A stretch of 64,000 nucleotides of DNA from Setophaga petechia (lineage: Eukaryota; Chordata; Aves; Passeriformes; Parulidae): NCBI GenBank assembly GCA_024362935.1, contig JANCRA010000005.1, positions 26,310,235 to 26,374,234 of the forward strand. Reading direction: 5' to 3'. Positions 12,433-25,585 of this stretch are shown piece by piece. Both the position numbers and the translations under genes were made by a program. The notes under the pieces are model-generated. The model was not told the origin of the DNA. It searched no databases and saw only the letters and a program-made list of their open reading frames with translations. Every line of letters begins with the position of its first letter. The first letter of the stretch is position 1.

Positions 12433-13755
12433 GCATGTCTCCAATGTGCAGCAAACAAGACACAAAAACTATTTCTCAGCTGGGCTCTTTTTAGTCTCCA
12501 AGGCAGGTGAGATGGTAGGGTAAGACTAGAACTACTGGATTCTCTTGCTTGTCCTCAGTTCAAATAGATCCAAACAGACCCGAGGAAATACCTTAATGTT
12601 AAGATCCTCATTAAACAACAAGAGCAATTAAAATAAATAACTTAGCTTATGAAGACGGAGGCTTATAAGACTGAGGCAAATAAAGTGAACCACTTTATTT
12701 GATACATCCAGTTCATTTGCTACCTGTCAGAAACATGAAGGGCAAAGTCCCTGCAGACATGTGTGCTCGTCAGATATTAGGGAGCCATGAGCAGCTCACT
12801 GTACAGTGCCCTTTTCCTTACAGATGTCACAGACCCAAGATGCACCAGCAGGGTATCCTCAAATCAGCAAAATGCAGAAGCCATTCATTTACAGATCAAG
12901 CTATGCAGTGTATCTGCCCAGACATGAAATCTCCCAGCATACAAACACAACCAAGATCTAGCACCAAAGTGGCAGCGTAGGTTTCACAAGACATCTGCTG
13001 CATGGCTGAAGCCATCCTTTAAAACCCCAAATTTACCTTTATATGGTTATTTCATAGTAAAGTCCATTCATCACACTGAACTCATTACACATTCCGATCT
13101 TTTCTAATTGACCCTTTAATGAAATTTCATGAGAGATTTTGAAATAAATAAATAGCAACTGAATACCTACATGTCATACACCACTGAAAAATTTGCTACT
13201 GGAGAAACTGTAGAAGCAACAGATAGGATGACACTGAAGAGGACAAAAAGTAAAACTTAAACAAGAAATTATGAAGGATTTATAATGAAATGTCAATTTT
13301 CCATTCCTCTTGTATTTGCATACCAGACAAATTATTTCAAAATACTTAAACAGAAATGATAAAATGAATTCAAGCTTCTGTTCTCTCATCCTGCAGAGAT
13401 TTCTAACAAAGTCAAGAAGGGAAGCACCATTTGTACAAGTTCTACCAAGGAAAAAGCCAACAAGAGAATGGCAAGCTCGTCAATTCCCTATCATAAACCA
13501 GAAAAAACCCAAACCTCAAAATGAGTTTTGCTACTCTCCAGCCCATTTTACACCTCTATGTATACAAAAATACACTTTTATATACAGTTTCAGAAACAAA
13601 CATAAGTGGCTTTCAGATTGAACATGGATGTTCCAAGCAGTCATCCCAAGAATCAGTAAATGTTTTCAGCCTTCCTGCTTGGCTACCACTGCTGGTGAGT
13701 CTGATCACCACACGCACTTGTAACAGACTTTACTTGAATCAGACTGTGAAAACTT

Positions 13756-13862
13756 ATTGTTATTTTCTAAGAATGGGTAAACAGACTAGAGTAAATTACT
13801 TTCCTGGAATCACAAAGGAACTGGGAATTGCCCATTGTTTCCCAAGTCCATCCTGTGGCTCA
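13756..13862 (+). mobile_element. MIR-like SINE relic
   Basis: The order of segments resembles MIR: 'ttattttctaagaatgggtaaac' (compare TTATTTTACAGATGGGGAAAC), 'ttactttcctggaatcac' (compare TGACTTGCCCAAGGTCAC), then 'ctgggaattg' and 'tcccaagtcca'. Divergence is high, so this is a tentative call by eye; a profile search would decide. It lies inside a 168-codon plus-strand open frame that is probably fortuitous. Confidence 0.45.
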
Positions 13863-16800
13863 CGCTTACTGTCTCAGTGGTCTAAGGGCATAGAGTTCAT
13901 CCCCATACCACTATACAGCCCTGAAAAAGAGCACCAGGGCTTCAGGAAATTCCTTCTGGCACACAACTCAGGTTTTTATGTGATTTACCATCTTAATCAC
14001 TTCTACTATCAACAAAAAGAAATCTGAATGTTATCACAGAAAAAACGCTATATAGATTTTTTCAGTATTTTCTCCCTGTAATTATGATGTTATTTCCAGC
14101 TGCTCAGAAACAGAGAACTGATTCACACTGATAAGTGAATTCTGTCTGTTCACTACAAAAACACCCTGATATGTTTACTATCTGAGTATCTGCCTTTTTT
14201 CCCCATTAAAGATATTTCTGAACAGCAAAGATCAGAAGAAAATTCCAAGTGCATCTATTGTGTTGAAATGAACACCATTCATCCATACCAGGAGTTTAAT
14301 CAAATGAATACGTCACTATTGTTTTTAATATAGTAATTCTTTCATGATCACTGCATGTTCTAGGAAAACAACTATTGAAAACAATGAAAGAGAAATACCA
14401 AAAGTTACAGCAATCCAACTGCAAATCCTTAGAACATGAGTCATATTTTCATTAATAGCATCGAAGTCGCTTCCATCAGTACTTCACTGATGCTTCCTGA
14501 CCCTGCATCTATCCAATGCAGTACACAGAATTCACATCAAGTGTGAAGCGAGGGGGGAAGGAACAAAAAAAGGACTCAAATGTTACTTGAATGCTACTCC
14601 ATAGTCTAATCATTGGGATTAAAGATAAATAACACACTTGCCACTTTATGATTAATGCCAGGCAAAACATTTTGTGACTCAACAGTGACAAATAAAAGAA
14701 TGTGAGAACAGTCTGAAGACAAACCTGCATGCAATCTACAAGAACAGACCTGCTGGCATCACAGACCACACATCGGGGTACCTTGGTGGTAATTACACCA
14801 ACTGCCTTTAAATCCATAGAGATGGTGACTTAAAAAAAAAGGGCAAAAAAAGAAAAAGGTTTCCGAGCATGTTTGCCTGTAATGGAATTTCTTTAAATAC
14901 AGGCCACCACACATTCAACTGGAAATCTCAGTAGGCTGCAACAGATTTGTTTTCAAAGATCAATGTTTTTTTCTGTAACTTGTCCTTTCAATTAGTGAGA
15001 TTTTCATCAGAACAGCCTAAGACACAAAACCTGTTTTATTTTGGCTCTGTCAGCTTTCTATGGAACTCTTTTATTTACACAATAGGGGGAAACATCATTG
15101 CCCTTGAGACAGGGTTATGAGATCGTTTGCATCATGAACACATGCTATTCTAAGGAAGGTATACACCAGGAAGCTCCTCTGAGTAGATCTTTTCAAATAC
15201 TGATAGCTGAATTCTTGTGTGATGTACAGAGAAACAGAGTCTTGAAGAAATCATCACTTAGTAAATACTCTGTTGCCTTTTTTATCTTTTTCTCCTCAGA
15301 GGCTTTAATTACAAATATTTCTAAATGTGTATCCACTTATATTAAAATATTTCATAAGCAGATGTCTTTTGAAGGAAGTCGTGCTTCTCCAGACAGACCA
15401 CCCTCCACACCAACCAGAGTGGGAGGAAAAATAGCTAAACTACTGGTAATCTTCCACATATTTATACTTCCAGTATTCTGTTTTGTAGCATGTTTGACCA
15501 ACTGAACAGCAGAGCTCTGTACTGACTGGTTAGAAAAACAAATAAATTGTCTGCCTAAGGATTAGGCACGAGGACATGAAGGTCTAAACCAACCTGAAAT
15601 GGCCTGGAGACTTTTTGAGCAGGAGGTCAGAAACAGCACAGTGCAACACAAAGCCTGGGAATGTTTGGTCAGGCAGGCTGCACAGCCTATTGCTTTACAC
15701 AACCACCGGACTAATATTTTAAAGACATGAAGATGAAATAATGGAAATTTGCACAAGAGAATACAGCAGAACTTCTAGGAAGGAGGAAGGAAAGTAAAGA
15801 AAAATGCTTCAGAGATTTACATCTGTGGTAAATGTACATATTTTCCTCTCCTCCTAAGAAAATGAGGGAAAATAAAAACCATCATAATCCTTAACTATTT
15901 TACAGGACATAATATGTACCTCAAGATATACTGTAAAATATATTTTGACAAGAAACCCTTTACAGTTTATACTTGGTGTTAAAATCTGAAATAATCTGTT
16001 CACAGTACACTTCATGTCCTTAGCCTTCGTTGATGAAAATTATTTTGGTTTTGTTGCTTTTGCTGACTAACATCACAGTTTCAAATGCTGGCAATTACAC
16101 AGAGCCAGGCTTTGACTGAGAACTAGTGCCAAAACTAAAATGAATGCTTGTACTGATACCCATTTCAAAGTGATTGACTGCACATGCAGATGACAAAATA
16201 ACTTATGCTTGCTACAAGGTCCTTTGCCCTTGAAACAGACTAGAAAATTCAAGTGTCTTTTTTCTGTACATGGATATATATATTTGGTCTTTCCTTCTCA
16301 ATCTAGCCTTCAAGCAAGCAAGTAAATTTGAAATCTGTTTTTCTTTCTTGCTCACTTTCTACCACAGTGTTGTGGGCTGATAAGGGCTGCAAGCAGCAAT
16401 GGAGACACCAATGGAGCCTTTTCCTGTGGAGTTTCCTTTACAGTCCTTGGGTATCTTGGTGTTTCAGCTTCATTCTGCAGAACCAGTGGTCTGCTAGCAC
16501 TAAATAAGTGCAACAGAGCTGGATCATGTGGCAACTGTATTGAGTCATGCTGTGCAAAAGGTTCACATTTTGCTTTCCACTCAGGCACGGCTGTCTCAGA
16601 CCACTTTGGTACACAGTCCATGGCTTCCTCTGGGACCAGCTGCCCCTCCTGGCACAACCTCACTGGCTCCTGGCTACCAACACGTGCCCCCCTTGCAGCC
16701 TTACATTAGTGTTGTACATCTCTGACCACATGCATCCACCACACCAGCAGTCTCACTAATTGGAATTAATGTAAATGGCCATTATGGACAGCCCAAAAAG

Positions 16801-17288
16801 TAAATTGTCAACTCAAATTCTGTGCTGAAGGCCTTGTTCTCCTTTTACCCAAATTCACTCTCAAAAAAAGTGTTGCCTGAGAAGAACCCAGCTTATGCAA
16901 GAGAAGCCAGGCAGCAAAGAACCAGGATGGCAGAGATTTATTGCTAGCAGCTGACAAATTATGTTGTTCCCAAACGCTGCCAGATTTTATGAAAAAATAC
17001 CTGAGTTTACTGCCAATAAACCATGTCACTGCCTTATTTCTACAACTTTCTAAATGTTTCTGAGGACCACCAGACCACCTTGCTGTGCAGACTTCATGAG
17101 AACCAGACATTACCACAGATGCAAAGTTTTATCTATCTAGTGAGAGAACAAGACATGGTGGCAAGAAAACCAGCAACACCTGTGTTTTGGGTCAAAATTC
17201 AAGAATGTCAAGTGAATTTGAACAGTTAATACTGCTTTACATCAAGAGGATAAGAATTTTTCAGCTGATATGGGAAGAGATTCGAGCT

Positions 17289-17382
17289 GAATCTGTAATG
17301 AGGATATTGACTCAGCCAGGGTCAGAGAAGGACAAACTGCAGAATTAAACCCAAGTGTCCTAAAGCCTCCACTACAGCCATA
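17289..17382 (+). mobile_element. MIR-like SINE relic
   Basis: Segments in MIR order are visible: 'tgaatctgtaatgaggatattgac' (compare ACAGATGAGGAAACTGAG), 'cagggtcagagaaggac', 'gcagaattaaacccaagtgtcct' (compare GGATTTGAACCCAGGTGTCCT) and 'ccactacagcc' (compare CCACTACACC). This is the clearest of three MIR-like stretches in intron 1. Bird genomes keep few recognisable MIR copies. Confidence 0.55.
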
Positions 17383-20300
17383 ACGAGTTGATCTTTGACT
17401 ACATGAACCACTAATCAGAGCTTCCTCCACCTTTCAATATCTCCTCTACAATGTATACAACTAAACAAGAAAAAGAATCTACCTCTCACAGTGACTCAGC
17501 ATTTTCCTTAACATTGTTGCATAGCTGCATTCAGCCAGCACACAATTAAAACAAATGTCCCAAGTGTGTAAGTCTGTCTAGTCCAGCAGGTTTCCTCCTT
17601 CCATCTTTTTCCCCCTCTGCTAAAGTCCCCCTGATTTTTAACAAAACAGAATTAAAACAAAAGGCACGTGACAAAAAGGCAGTGGAAAAAGGTTATCAAT
17701 CTGACCAGTATGAAATTCCCAAATATATCACCTGCTAACTCTGAAAAAATCCCCCTGGTATGTTAAAAAAAAAAAACTGTACCAGTATCTTAGTTCAGTA
17801 ATTACACAAAATCAGTCTATCAGGACTGATGACATTTTATCACACAACTTGGCACTTCAGAAATAGATGAAGGCTTTCGAGAAAAAGACTGCAGCAGGTT
17901 TCTTGGTGTTGTAAATACAGTAAAATGTCATGGCATTTTAGGATTCACTTCATTAAGCTTTAAAATACTCATCTTTGTCATCAGACTTCAATTTAGATAA
18001 TTTCCAAAAACTGCATTTCGTATCAAAGCAAAATCCAGTCTGTGTGTTCTATATGGAAATGGAAGGGTCCAAGCACATTCAAAGAGTCTTCTGAAAAAGC
18101 TGTTAACCTCAAATACTCCCACATAGAAGCAAATTAGCATAAAACATGATTAAACCATTAAATACCATAAAAGTGTCAAATCATAGAATATGTTTGACAC
18201 TCACGTAAGGGAGAATCTAATCTACTAATGTAAACACATTAGTGGAGGACAAAGTATAAAAAATTACCCTCAACTCCAAATGCTTGTTTAAAAAAATCTT
18301 AGTGTTTTCATGAAATTAATAAAGTTGAAGATGATGATTTTCTGTGAGGATTCACATGGCAAAACGCATCCTTGTGGCTGCAAATGCACTGACTTGTTTG
18401 CACTGTCTTGTCTCTAGATGAAATGATTTTTGCTTATTTTACTCCATGAGCAAACAGGAATTCAAGTCTTTACACATAGCTGAATCACCTCAGAGAGAAT
18501 CTACTTAGACTCACAATGTAGAGCAAAAAAAATTCAACAAGAAGTATTTTGCAAGCCAGCTTTAGTACTTTAAGTATACCTTCCACTTTATTCAAGAGTT
18601 AGTCCAACATGCACTAAAGTTCATTTAAACCCAGATTTCTGGAAAAGCACAGGAAAGGGAGTAGCTGGCCTTCACTCACTCAACAGGATTTTAGACATCC
18701 AACTTCTCAAGGTCTCCCTGAAAAATCCCAGTCTACATTTAATCTGAAAGAGTGACTAAGTTAGAGGACTTAAACAAGTCCTGCATTTTTCCAACTATTT
18801 TTTAATATATTTTTCACTTCCTAAATGACTCTGTCTCCATTCAAAGAAAAAATAAGTAAGTTCATGTTACTGTTTAGCAATTATGTCAGAATAGAAATCA
18901 CCACAGCCTTAGTCACACATAATCTTTTCCAGTGGCCAGTGTCTATTCATGGAACTGAAAAAGCCTGAATTCTTTATCTTTGCCCTAGACTGGAGTTCAG
19001 GATTTTTTTCTGGGTATGAGCGTCTGGCTTTTGTTTATCTGGGCTGTCAAAGTAAAGTATTTGCATGGAATAACACAGGAAACTCTGCAGCAAAAGCAAC
19101 AGTAAAGCAAACTAATGATGTGATATTTATCCCCCAAACTCAGACTTCCCACAGCAAAACTGCTTATTTCAGAGCCTGCTTTACATTCCCTCTAAAAAAG
19201 ATCTGCTACTTGGTAATCCCCCAACACATGTAATGCACTCACTTTTCAACCTAGCAGGGATGCCATTTCTACTGCAGATATTACTGAAACACTTTCTGGA
19301 GAGCTTTACAGTACCTTAAATCTGGGAAAAGATAGAACCCATACAGCCTGGGTCTTACAGTGCATTACAAAAATTTTTCCTATAAGCATTTTCAGGATGC
19401 TGTGAATACACCACTGTGAATATGCTGAAACATTCCAAAACTGGCAAACATTCTTGGACCTGAAGCTACAAGGAAATTAAGCTCCAGAATCACAATCATA
19501 CTTTGCCCTCAGACAGAAGCATAATCTATTTGGCTTTGAAATCTTTACCCTGAAGAAAATGATAAGAGCAGCAAAAGGCAGAAACTAGCTTCTACCTAGA
19601 CATGCTTCACGAGGGTTTGAAGCTTCTCACCTTTCCAGAATTCCTCACAGAATACATGTTTAAGTTCAAAAACATCTCAAGTCTTTTTCTTCAAGGCATT
19701 TATTAGTATTTATTAGAATACCCCACAAACCATTGTTATCTGGAGTCAAGAGCATGGTCAACATGAAAGCTCCTGAGGCACCGTAAGGCAGCCAGCGCAA
19801 GGTGAAAGGCAGCTCATGCAGAGGACAGGCCATCGAGGACCTGGGAGAGACTGTGGGCTGCTACAGGAACTTGGGACTTACTTCAAACACGCCTACTTTG
19901 TGTTCCTTAACTGAGAGCAGGAATGGAAAGAATCGTCAGCTAAAGGTATTCATGGTGTTTGTTGAACTGGTCAAAACCATAAAATATTGACTTTTGTTTC
20001 TGTTAGACTTCAAGGTTATCAGCCCATTGAACAGAGGTCACTGTTCATGTATTTCTTGATGTTATGGTGCTTAAATTGTTAGAAGTTTATGGGTACAGTA
20101 CTGCACTATTTAAAATCAACTCATACATTTTCTTTATGCATTTATTATTTTTCCATTTAAATCCTCGTTGTACCAAAACCAACTTCATTGGCTAAGAAGG
20201 TGATATAGGCAAACTTTTGCAGACTTTGTATAATCAGAAAAAAATCAGTGTCTAGTCAAGACAAGCTCTTCATTAAGTCCTGATTTCTAAATGTATGCAG

Positions 20301-21164
20301 TTAAAAAGGGCATGGTTGGTACATGCAGACAAGCCCAGGTCACTGAACACACTTGTTTCAAGGACTGGCTTTCACATACTGAAGTACAGCACGTCACACC
20401 AAGGAAACAACTTCTGGGGACAAGGAAACAAAAAAAAAAATTAAACAGAAAAAGATTGTTTTTAATTATCTCTGTTGATGCTAATGACAGGAAACATGGA
20501 AAAGAGCACTCCCAAAATAGACACTCAAGGAAAGGGCTGTGATCAACCTGCTTAACATTTTGCATTACACACCTGAGGATGATGGCTACAGCTATGCTCA
20601 AAAGACCATCTGAACTCCTCACCCTGCACATATACTTCAGGTAGCACAGGTTAAAACACCTCTCAAGACACAGCAGAAGTGTGATCAGGTTCTTCAGGTG
20701 CTAAGGCAGCCTAATCCAGCAGGCAGCTGCTGCAGGGATGAGCACAGAGCCAGACTGTGGGGACTCCCCCACACACTGCAGCTCTCTACACTGACAAGAT
20801 CAGCACTGCAGTCCAGCAGAGTTTGAAATTCTTCTGATTCAGACCTACTTAAAAGGCAGGAAATAAGCACAAACAGCATCTTGGCATTTGGGACTTGTAA
20901 GGAAGGAACAACGCCAAATCTCATTATGACAACCAAAAAACCACAACAGCATAGAGGCTTTACAATGGCAGAATTTACCAGTAAAGAGGTGGTTTCCTCA
21001 CTTTTCACTTTTTTTCCAAGAGTTTAGTCTTTCAACACCACAAAGTGTTATATACACTTATTACAGGGACATTGAAAAAATATTACTTAGTTGATTTGGT
21101 GTCTTTTGAAACAAAACTGTGATCAAACAGTTTGTTAGCCTCTACTGAGAACATTTTCACTTAT

Positions 21165-21268
21165 GACTGGGGACATAGTTTAGTGGTGAACACAGAGGTG
21201 CTGGGTTAATGGTTAGACTTGTTAATCTTAGAGGCCTTTTCCAACATTAACAATCCTATGACTGTATG
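21165..21268 (+). mobile_element. CR1 LINE fragment, 3' end
   Basis: The sequence reads 'gactggggacatagtttagtggtgaacac', 'ggttagacttgttaatcttagaggccttttccaac' and ends 'aatcctatgactgtatg'. This is the well-known CR1 3' region (TTAGTGGTGGAC... GATCTTAGAGGTCTTTTCCAACC ... ATTCTATGATT). It is a 5'-truncated, plus-orientation fragment of about 100 bp inside BMPR2 intron 1. Confidence 0.9.
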
Positions 21269-22933
21269 AACTGATAATTTTTTCTCTTTAATTTGAGCTA
21301 GAAACATTAGAAAGCAATATAACTTGCAACAAACATTTAAATAGCAGCTTGAAATAAATTCAGCTCAGATTTATTAACTCATGTACTTATTTCCTAGAAA
21401 ACTGGCTCTAATTTACGAAAATTAAAGTGCAACATAAAAAAATACTCATGTTTGCACACGCATTATTCATGCTTTTTAATAAAAAATACATGGTTGTACA
21501 GATTATTTTAAGCAATCAATATGCACCTACAAAGTGGGGTTCTATTCTTTTTAACAGATTTGTATAAAGGAAAACTTACTAGCAATCTCTCTGTAAATAA
21601 GAGATCCTGATCCGAGCCTGAATTACTTGACAGGGTGATAAGCCAGATAAGGACAATTTCTTGTGATTAAAATACAAATCCTTCCAGTGTTGAATGAATT
21701 TAAGTTCAGTATTTTGCTAAGCAGTTTTATGACAGACATGTCTTTTTTTTTCCCCTTTAAACATAAACATGGGCATCACAAAAGGGAAAAACACAGAAAA
21801 TACACAACTCATAACCTGAATATGTGTTTTAGAGTCTTAAGGCAAGATATAATTTATTCTAAAATATTCACTAAACACATTTACAGGATCAGACAGGTTT
21901 TCAGAATCTCTGAGACAAACTAATACTGCAATCAAAGGATTAGCAAACCAGCTGCCTATGTGCCATTACAGCTGATTATCATAGACTGTAGACAGCTAGC
22001 TTACTTGGAAAGTGCTTTCAGGAATACTCCATTGTTGCCAGAGAGAAGGGTACAGAAGGATAATGTGATAATAACTCATTATTTTATTTATGATACATAA
22101 AAAGGGAACGTATGTAATAGGAATTGCACGAGGTTTCTGAAAATCTTGTTATAAACTACATTTACAGTAAAACCTGGCAAAATGAAGAACTGGAGGCTTA
22201 CTAAACACTGCCACTCAGAGTTAAGGATGCCATGCAGTGAAGGTTTGACTTTTCAGCCTTCTCCCCCAGTCTCACTCACTAAAAGCTAAACTAATGACAA
22301 AATTAATCTTATCATAAGATCTTATTACCTTATACATGCTAGAATAAAATCATGAAAAGAGAAAAAATTGAACAGTTTGGAAGTTACAGGCTTATCTTCA
22401 AAATGTTTTCAAGTATCTTTTCAGTTCATGTGTAGAAAAAATTGTGAAATAGAAACTTCCAAGAGCCCTCAATAAAAAAAATTCATTGCTATTAGATAGT
22501 CCTCTAATAGTTTGTTATGTCCAAATATTTTTCCCTCCCTAAGGCTGTGAGAAAGAATTATTGTTCTTAGTGGAGACTGAGCTACTACCAAACAGGAAAG
22601 CAGCAGAACTCAGCATATTTGAAAAGATACTGATGTGTTTACAGCATTGCTCACAAAAATAAAGGAAGTGTCATTAGTTTTCTGCTGACACTAGCAACCA
22701 ACTTACTTCATCCCTCAGGTAGTTAGTAAAAAGAAATGTTTTCAGAGTAGAGCTGTGTATCTCTATCAGAAGTATGGACATGGCATTTTTTTTTGCTGCA
22801 TATGGTTTACTTTGACTAAGACTGGTTTTGGTCTATGTAATTTGAAATTAATATTAAATCCTAAGATTCCTGTATAGGGAGAAAAACCGGATCATCCTGA
22901 TCACAGTATCTAGCTATTGATATGGCTTCTATA

Positions 22934-22985
22934 TCTCAGAAGAGGAAGCCAAAGTCAGAATTTCACAGCTAGTCAAAAGAGGATA
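22934..22985 (+). mobile_element. possible MIR-like fragment
   Basis: The stretch 'cagaagaggaagccaaagtcag', then 'tttcacagctagtcaaaag', resembles the MIR segment AGATGAGGAAACTGA...GGTCACACAGCTAGTAAG. Only about 50 bp can be compared, so the call is weak. Confidence 0.3.
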
Positions 22986-25519
22986 GACTGCCTAGGGGGA
23001 ACTACATAAGTATAAATATGCACCAGTTATTCAAAGCACAGCTTTCCAGAAAGCTTTTAGATTAAATAGATTATTCTTTCCTACTTGCCTCTTCTCTAGT
23101 TTGTCTTTTCTCCCTCACCTTCTGGGGATTTAAAAGTCTTTGAACATCCTGTATCAGAGATGAGATGAAACAACAGCCACTCACAGTTTTTAAGTGCTCT
23201 GTCTGAACAAGGCAGAGTAGTTAAAGAAAAGCAGCTTATCTTAGTTTTATCCTCAGCTTCTTTGTTTACACATGGTTATTCTCCAGATCTTGCTTGCTGT
23301 CTCTATCCCATAATACTGAAAGGTAAACCTCTCAGGTTTGCAAGCTTTTTTCACTCTTACAAAAAATCTCTTGAAATCCACCTCTCTACCCTTTCATCCA
23401 AGTAAAGATGTCTAAGAAGGTCTAAACACAAGTTCATCCACACTGCCTTTGTCTTCTTTATTTTTAAAAGCTGTATTTTCCATTACACCTTTATTTTCTA
23501 AATCACAGTTGCACATCACTGAGGACAAAGAGGATGAGAAAACAGGAAATATTTGATTGATGTGAGGTTTAATGCTACCCAGCCACTGCATTATTCAGGG
23601 ACCAGAAAACACTAACAGAAATTAAAAGGAAGACGATCCCAACAACAGAATCAGTTGGATCTCAGAGGAAATATAAAAGGAACTCATGCTCAGCTTCATT
23701 AATCCTTTCCCTCTGCCTCTAATTAGTGTGTTGTAAGTGCTCTCTGAGAACTCTGGACCATAAGGATGTATGACACAGGTATCAACACTAAACTGAAATT
23801 AAAACAATGAAAATGTTGGCAGATAAGTAAGTTGCTTCTCTGTGAAGAGGAGAAAGAACACAAAACACAAACACAAAAATCCAGGTCAGGTCATCTTTGT
23901 AGAGTAACAGCAAATGAAAGTGAAGAACGTCCAACAAAGGAAATGTGCAACTGTTACCATCTGACAATAAACCAGTGACCACCAGTTACAGAAGAAAAGG
24001 AGCATTCCATGGATCAAAAAAAAAGAGGGATTAATTCATTTATGCTTGAGCTTTCTCTACCTAAAAAGCAGAAAGACACCATTCCTTTCAGCTGAAGATC
24101 TCTTGGTTCAATACAAAGCTGAACGAGGAAGCAAAAGACAAATGTAAATAAAGTTCTAAACAAAAATAATTGTTTTTTTCTGTACATGAAAGTCAAGTTT
24201 CAGGGTATTTTCAACGCTACAGAAAAACGTTAACAGGACACAACAATTCTCAAGCCTTGAAAAATACTAACTTGTAACTGAAAACACAAGCAAGATATGT
24301 GCAACGAATTTCAGCAATCTCTGAACACACTGAGTAGCTTACTCAAAAAATACTATCATTGTAATAGTAGTATTTGGACTTTAACAGCTAATGAAACAGT
24401 GAGTGCAGAATCTGCCCCATGACATTTAAAGTTCCAGGTAGGTGTTACACCACTACAGGAGTCATTATTATGCATCTTTCCACCTCCCTGCTGCCCCCCT
24501 GAAGCAGTAAGGTTCTCTCTTGCTATTCCTCCCTCCCCTTGATGCTTAACCTCATTATACCTTACCTTTCAAAGTCCCACCACATTCAGTCCCTACTGAT
24601 TTTTTTTTCAATCTGCTTTTCATTTCCATGCCTGCTCCTCCCCTGATGCATTTGATAGCAGCTGCCAGTTTCTCTCTTAGGCACCACTACACCTTTTCTA
24701 GGTCACTCTATACACACAGCACAGTTCCTGTGAACCACTGCCAAGTCACCATCACTCTCACCTAATTTTATCCAAGCTTGTGCAGATATTAATTCCTACT
24801 ACAATGTAATTTCACAATGAAGAAATTAGTTCTTCTTCTTTAAATCATTAAAAAGTATCAGCAGCAAAACCCCCACACTAACAGATGCATTAGGTTGACA
24901 CCACACATGGCTCCATTGTGACTGTCTTTGGCATCCTTCAGCCTGTGACCTGGCCTCACACTTCAGTATTTTTTGCCCTGAGTCATTTCACTGTGTCTTT
25001 ATTCTGATTATTAATAAACTGAGACGGGATCCAACTCAGGCTTTCATCCAAATAAATATCAAAAACGTTAAAATAAGAAAGATAGAATCCATCCTGGTTA
25101 CTATCATGTTGCCTGTTACCACAAAGTTCTTATCAAAGTCCCTACTCATGAGAAGCAATTTGTTCTCTCATGTTACGGGATAATATAAGTAACTCCAGAA
25201 TCAGAGGAAGGGAAGGTGAGGACATTCCAGAGACCCCTGTGGGCCCTGGTAAATTGACTGGCACAAGTACCTACTGTGTTACATTCTCTTGGTGACCCCA
25301 GGTGAGCCTGCCAGCCAAAGCCACAAACTGACCCGCAGGAGCTCACGCTGATGGGCACCCAGCGGTGGGTGGGCACAGCACTGCAGTAACAATGACAGCA
25401 GAGGAGATTTCCCCCACTGGTTTGTTCCTGCCCACACAAAAAGGAGTCCCTTTCTTAACCCTGTGTCTGCTCCATAACCTAGAGACACCAAATGCCAAGA
25501 CAAGAGAAGCTCTTTTTTA

Positions 25520-25585
25520 CACAGAATCACAGAATTTCTAGGTTGGAAAGACCTTTAAGATCATCGAGACAGACTCTGTCCTCCT
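25520..25585 (-). mobile_element. CR1 LINE fragment, 3' end
   Basis: The plus strand reads 'cacagaatcacagaatttctaggttggaaagacctttaagatcatcgag', the reverse complement of a CR1 3' end (CTCGATGATCTTAAAGGTCTTTCCAACC...ATTCTGTGATTCTG). The element therefore runs on the minus strand, in the same direction as BMPR2. Only about 65 bp are recognisable. Confidence 0.88.

Noticed and set aside
13521..14027. 168-codon plus-strand open frame
   Set aside because: It overlaps a MIR-like relic and encodes no recognisable protein; treated as chance.
16352..16663. 103-codon minus-strand frame with fairly protein-like composition
   Set aside because: No homology recognised, an equally open plus-strand frame overlaps it, and there is no splice context; not enough to call an exon or retrocopy.
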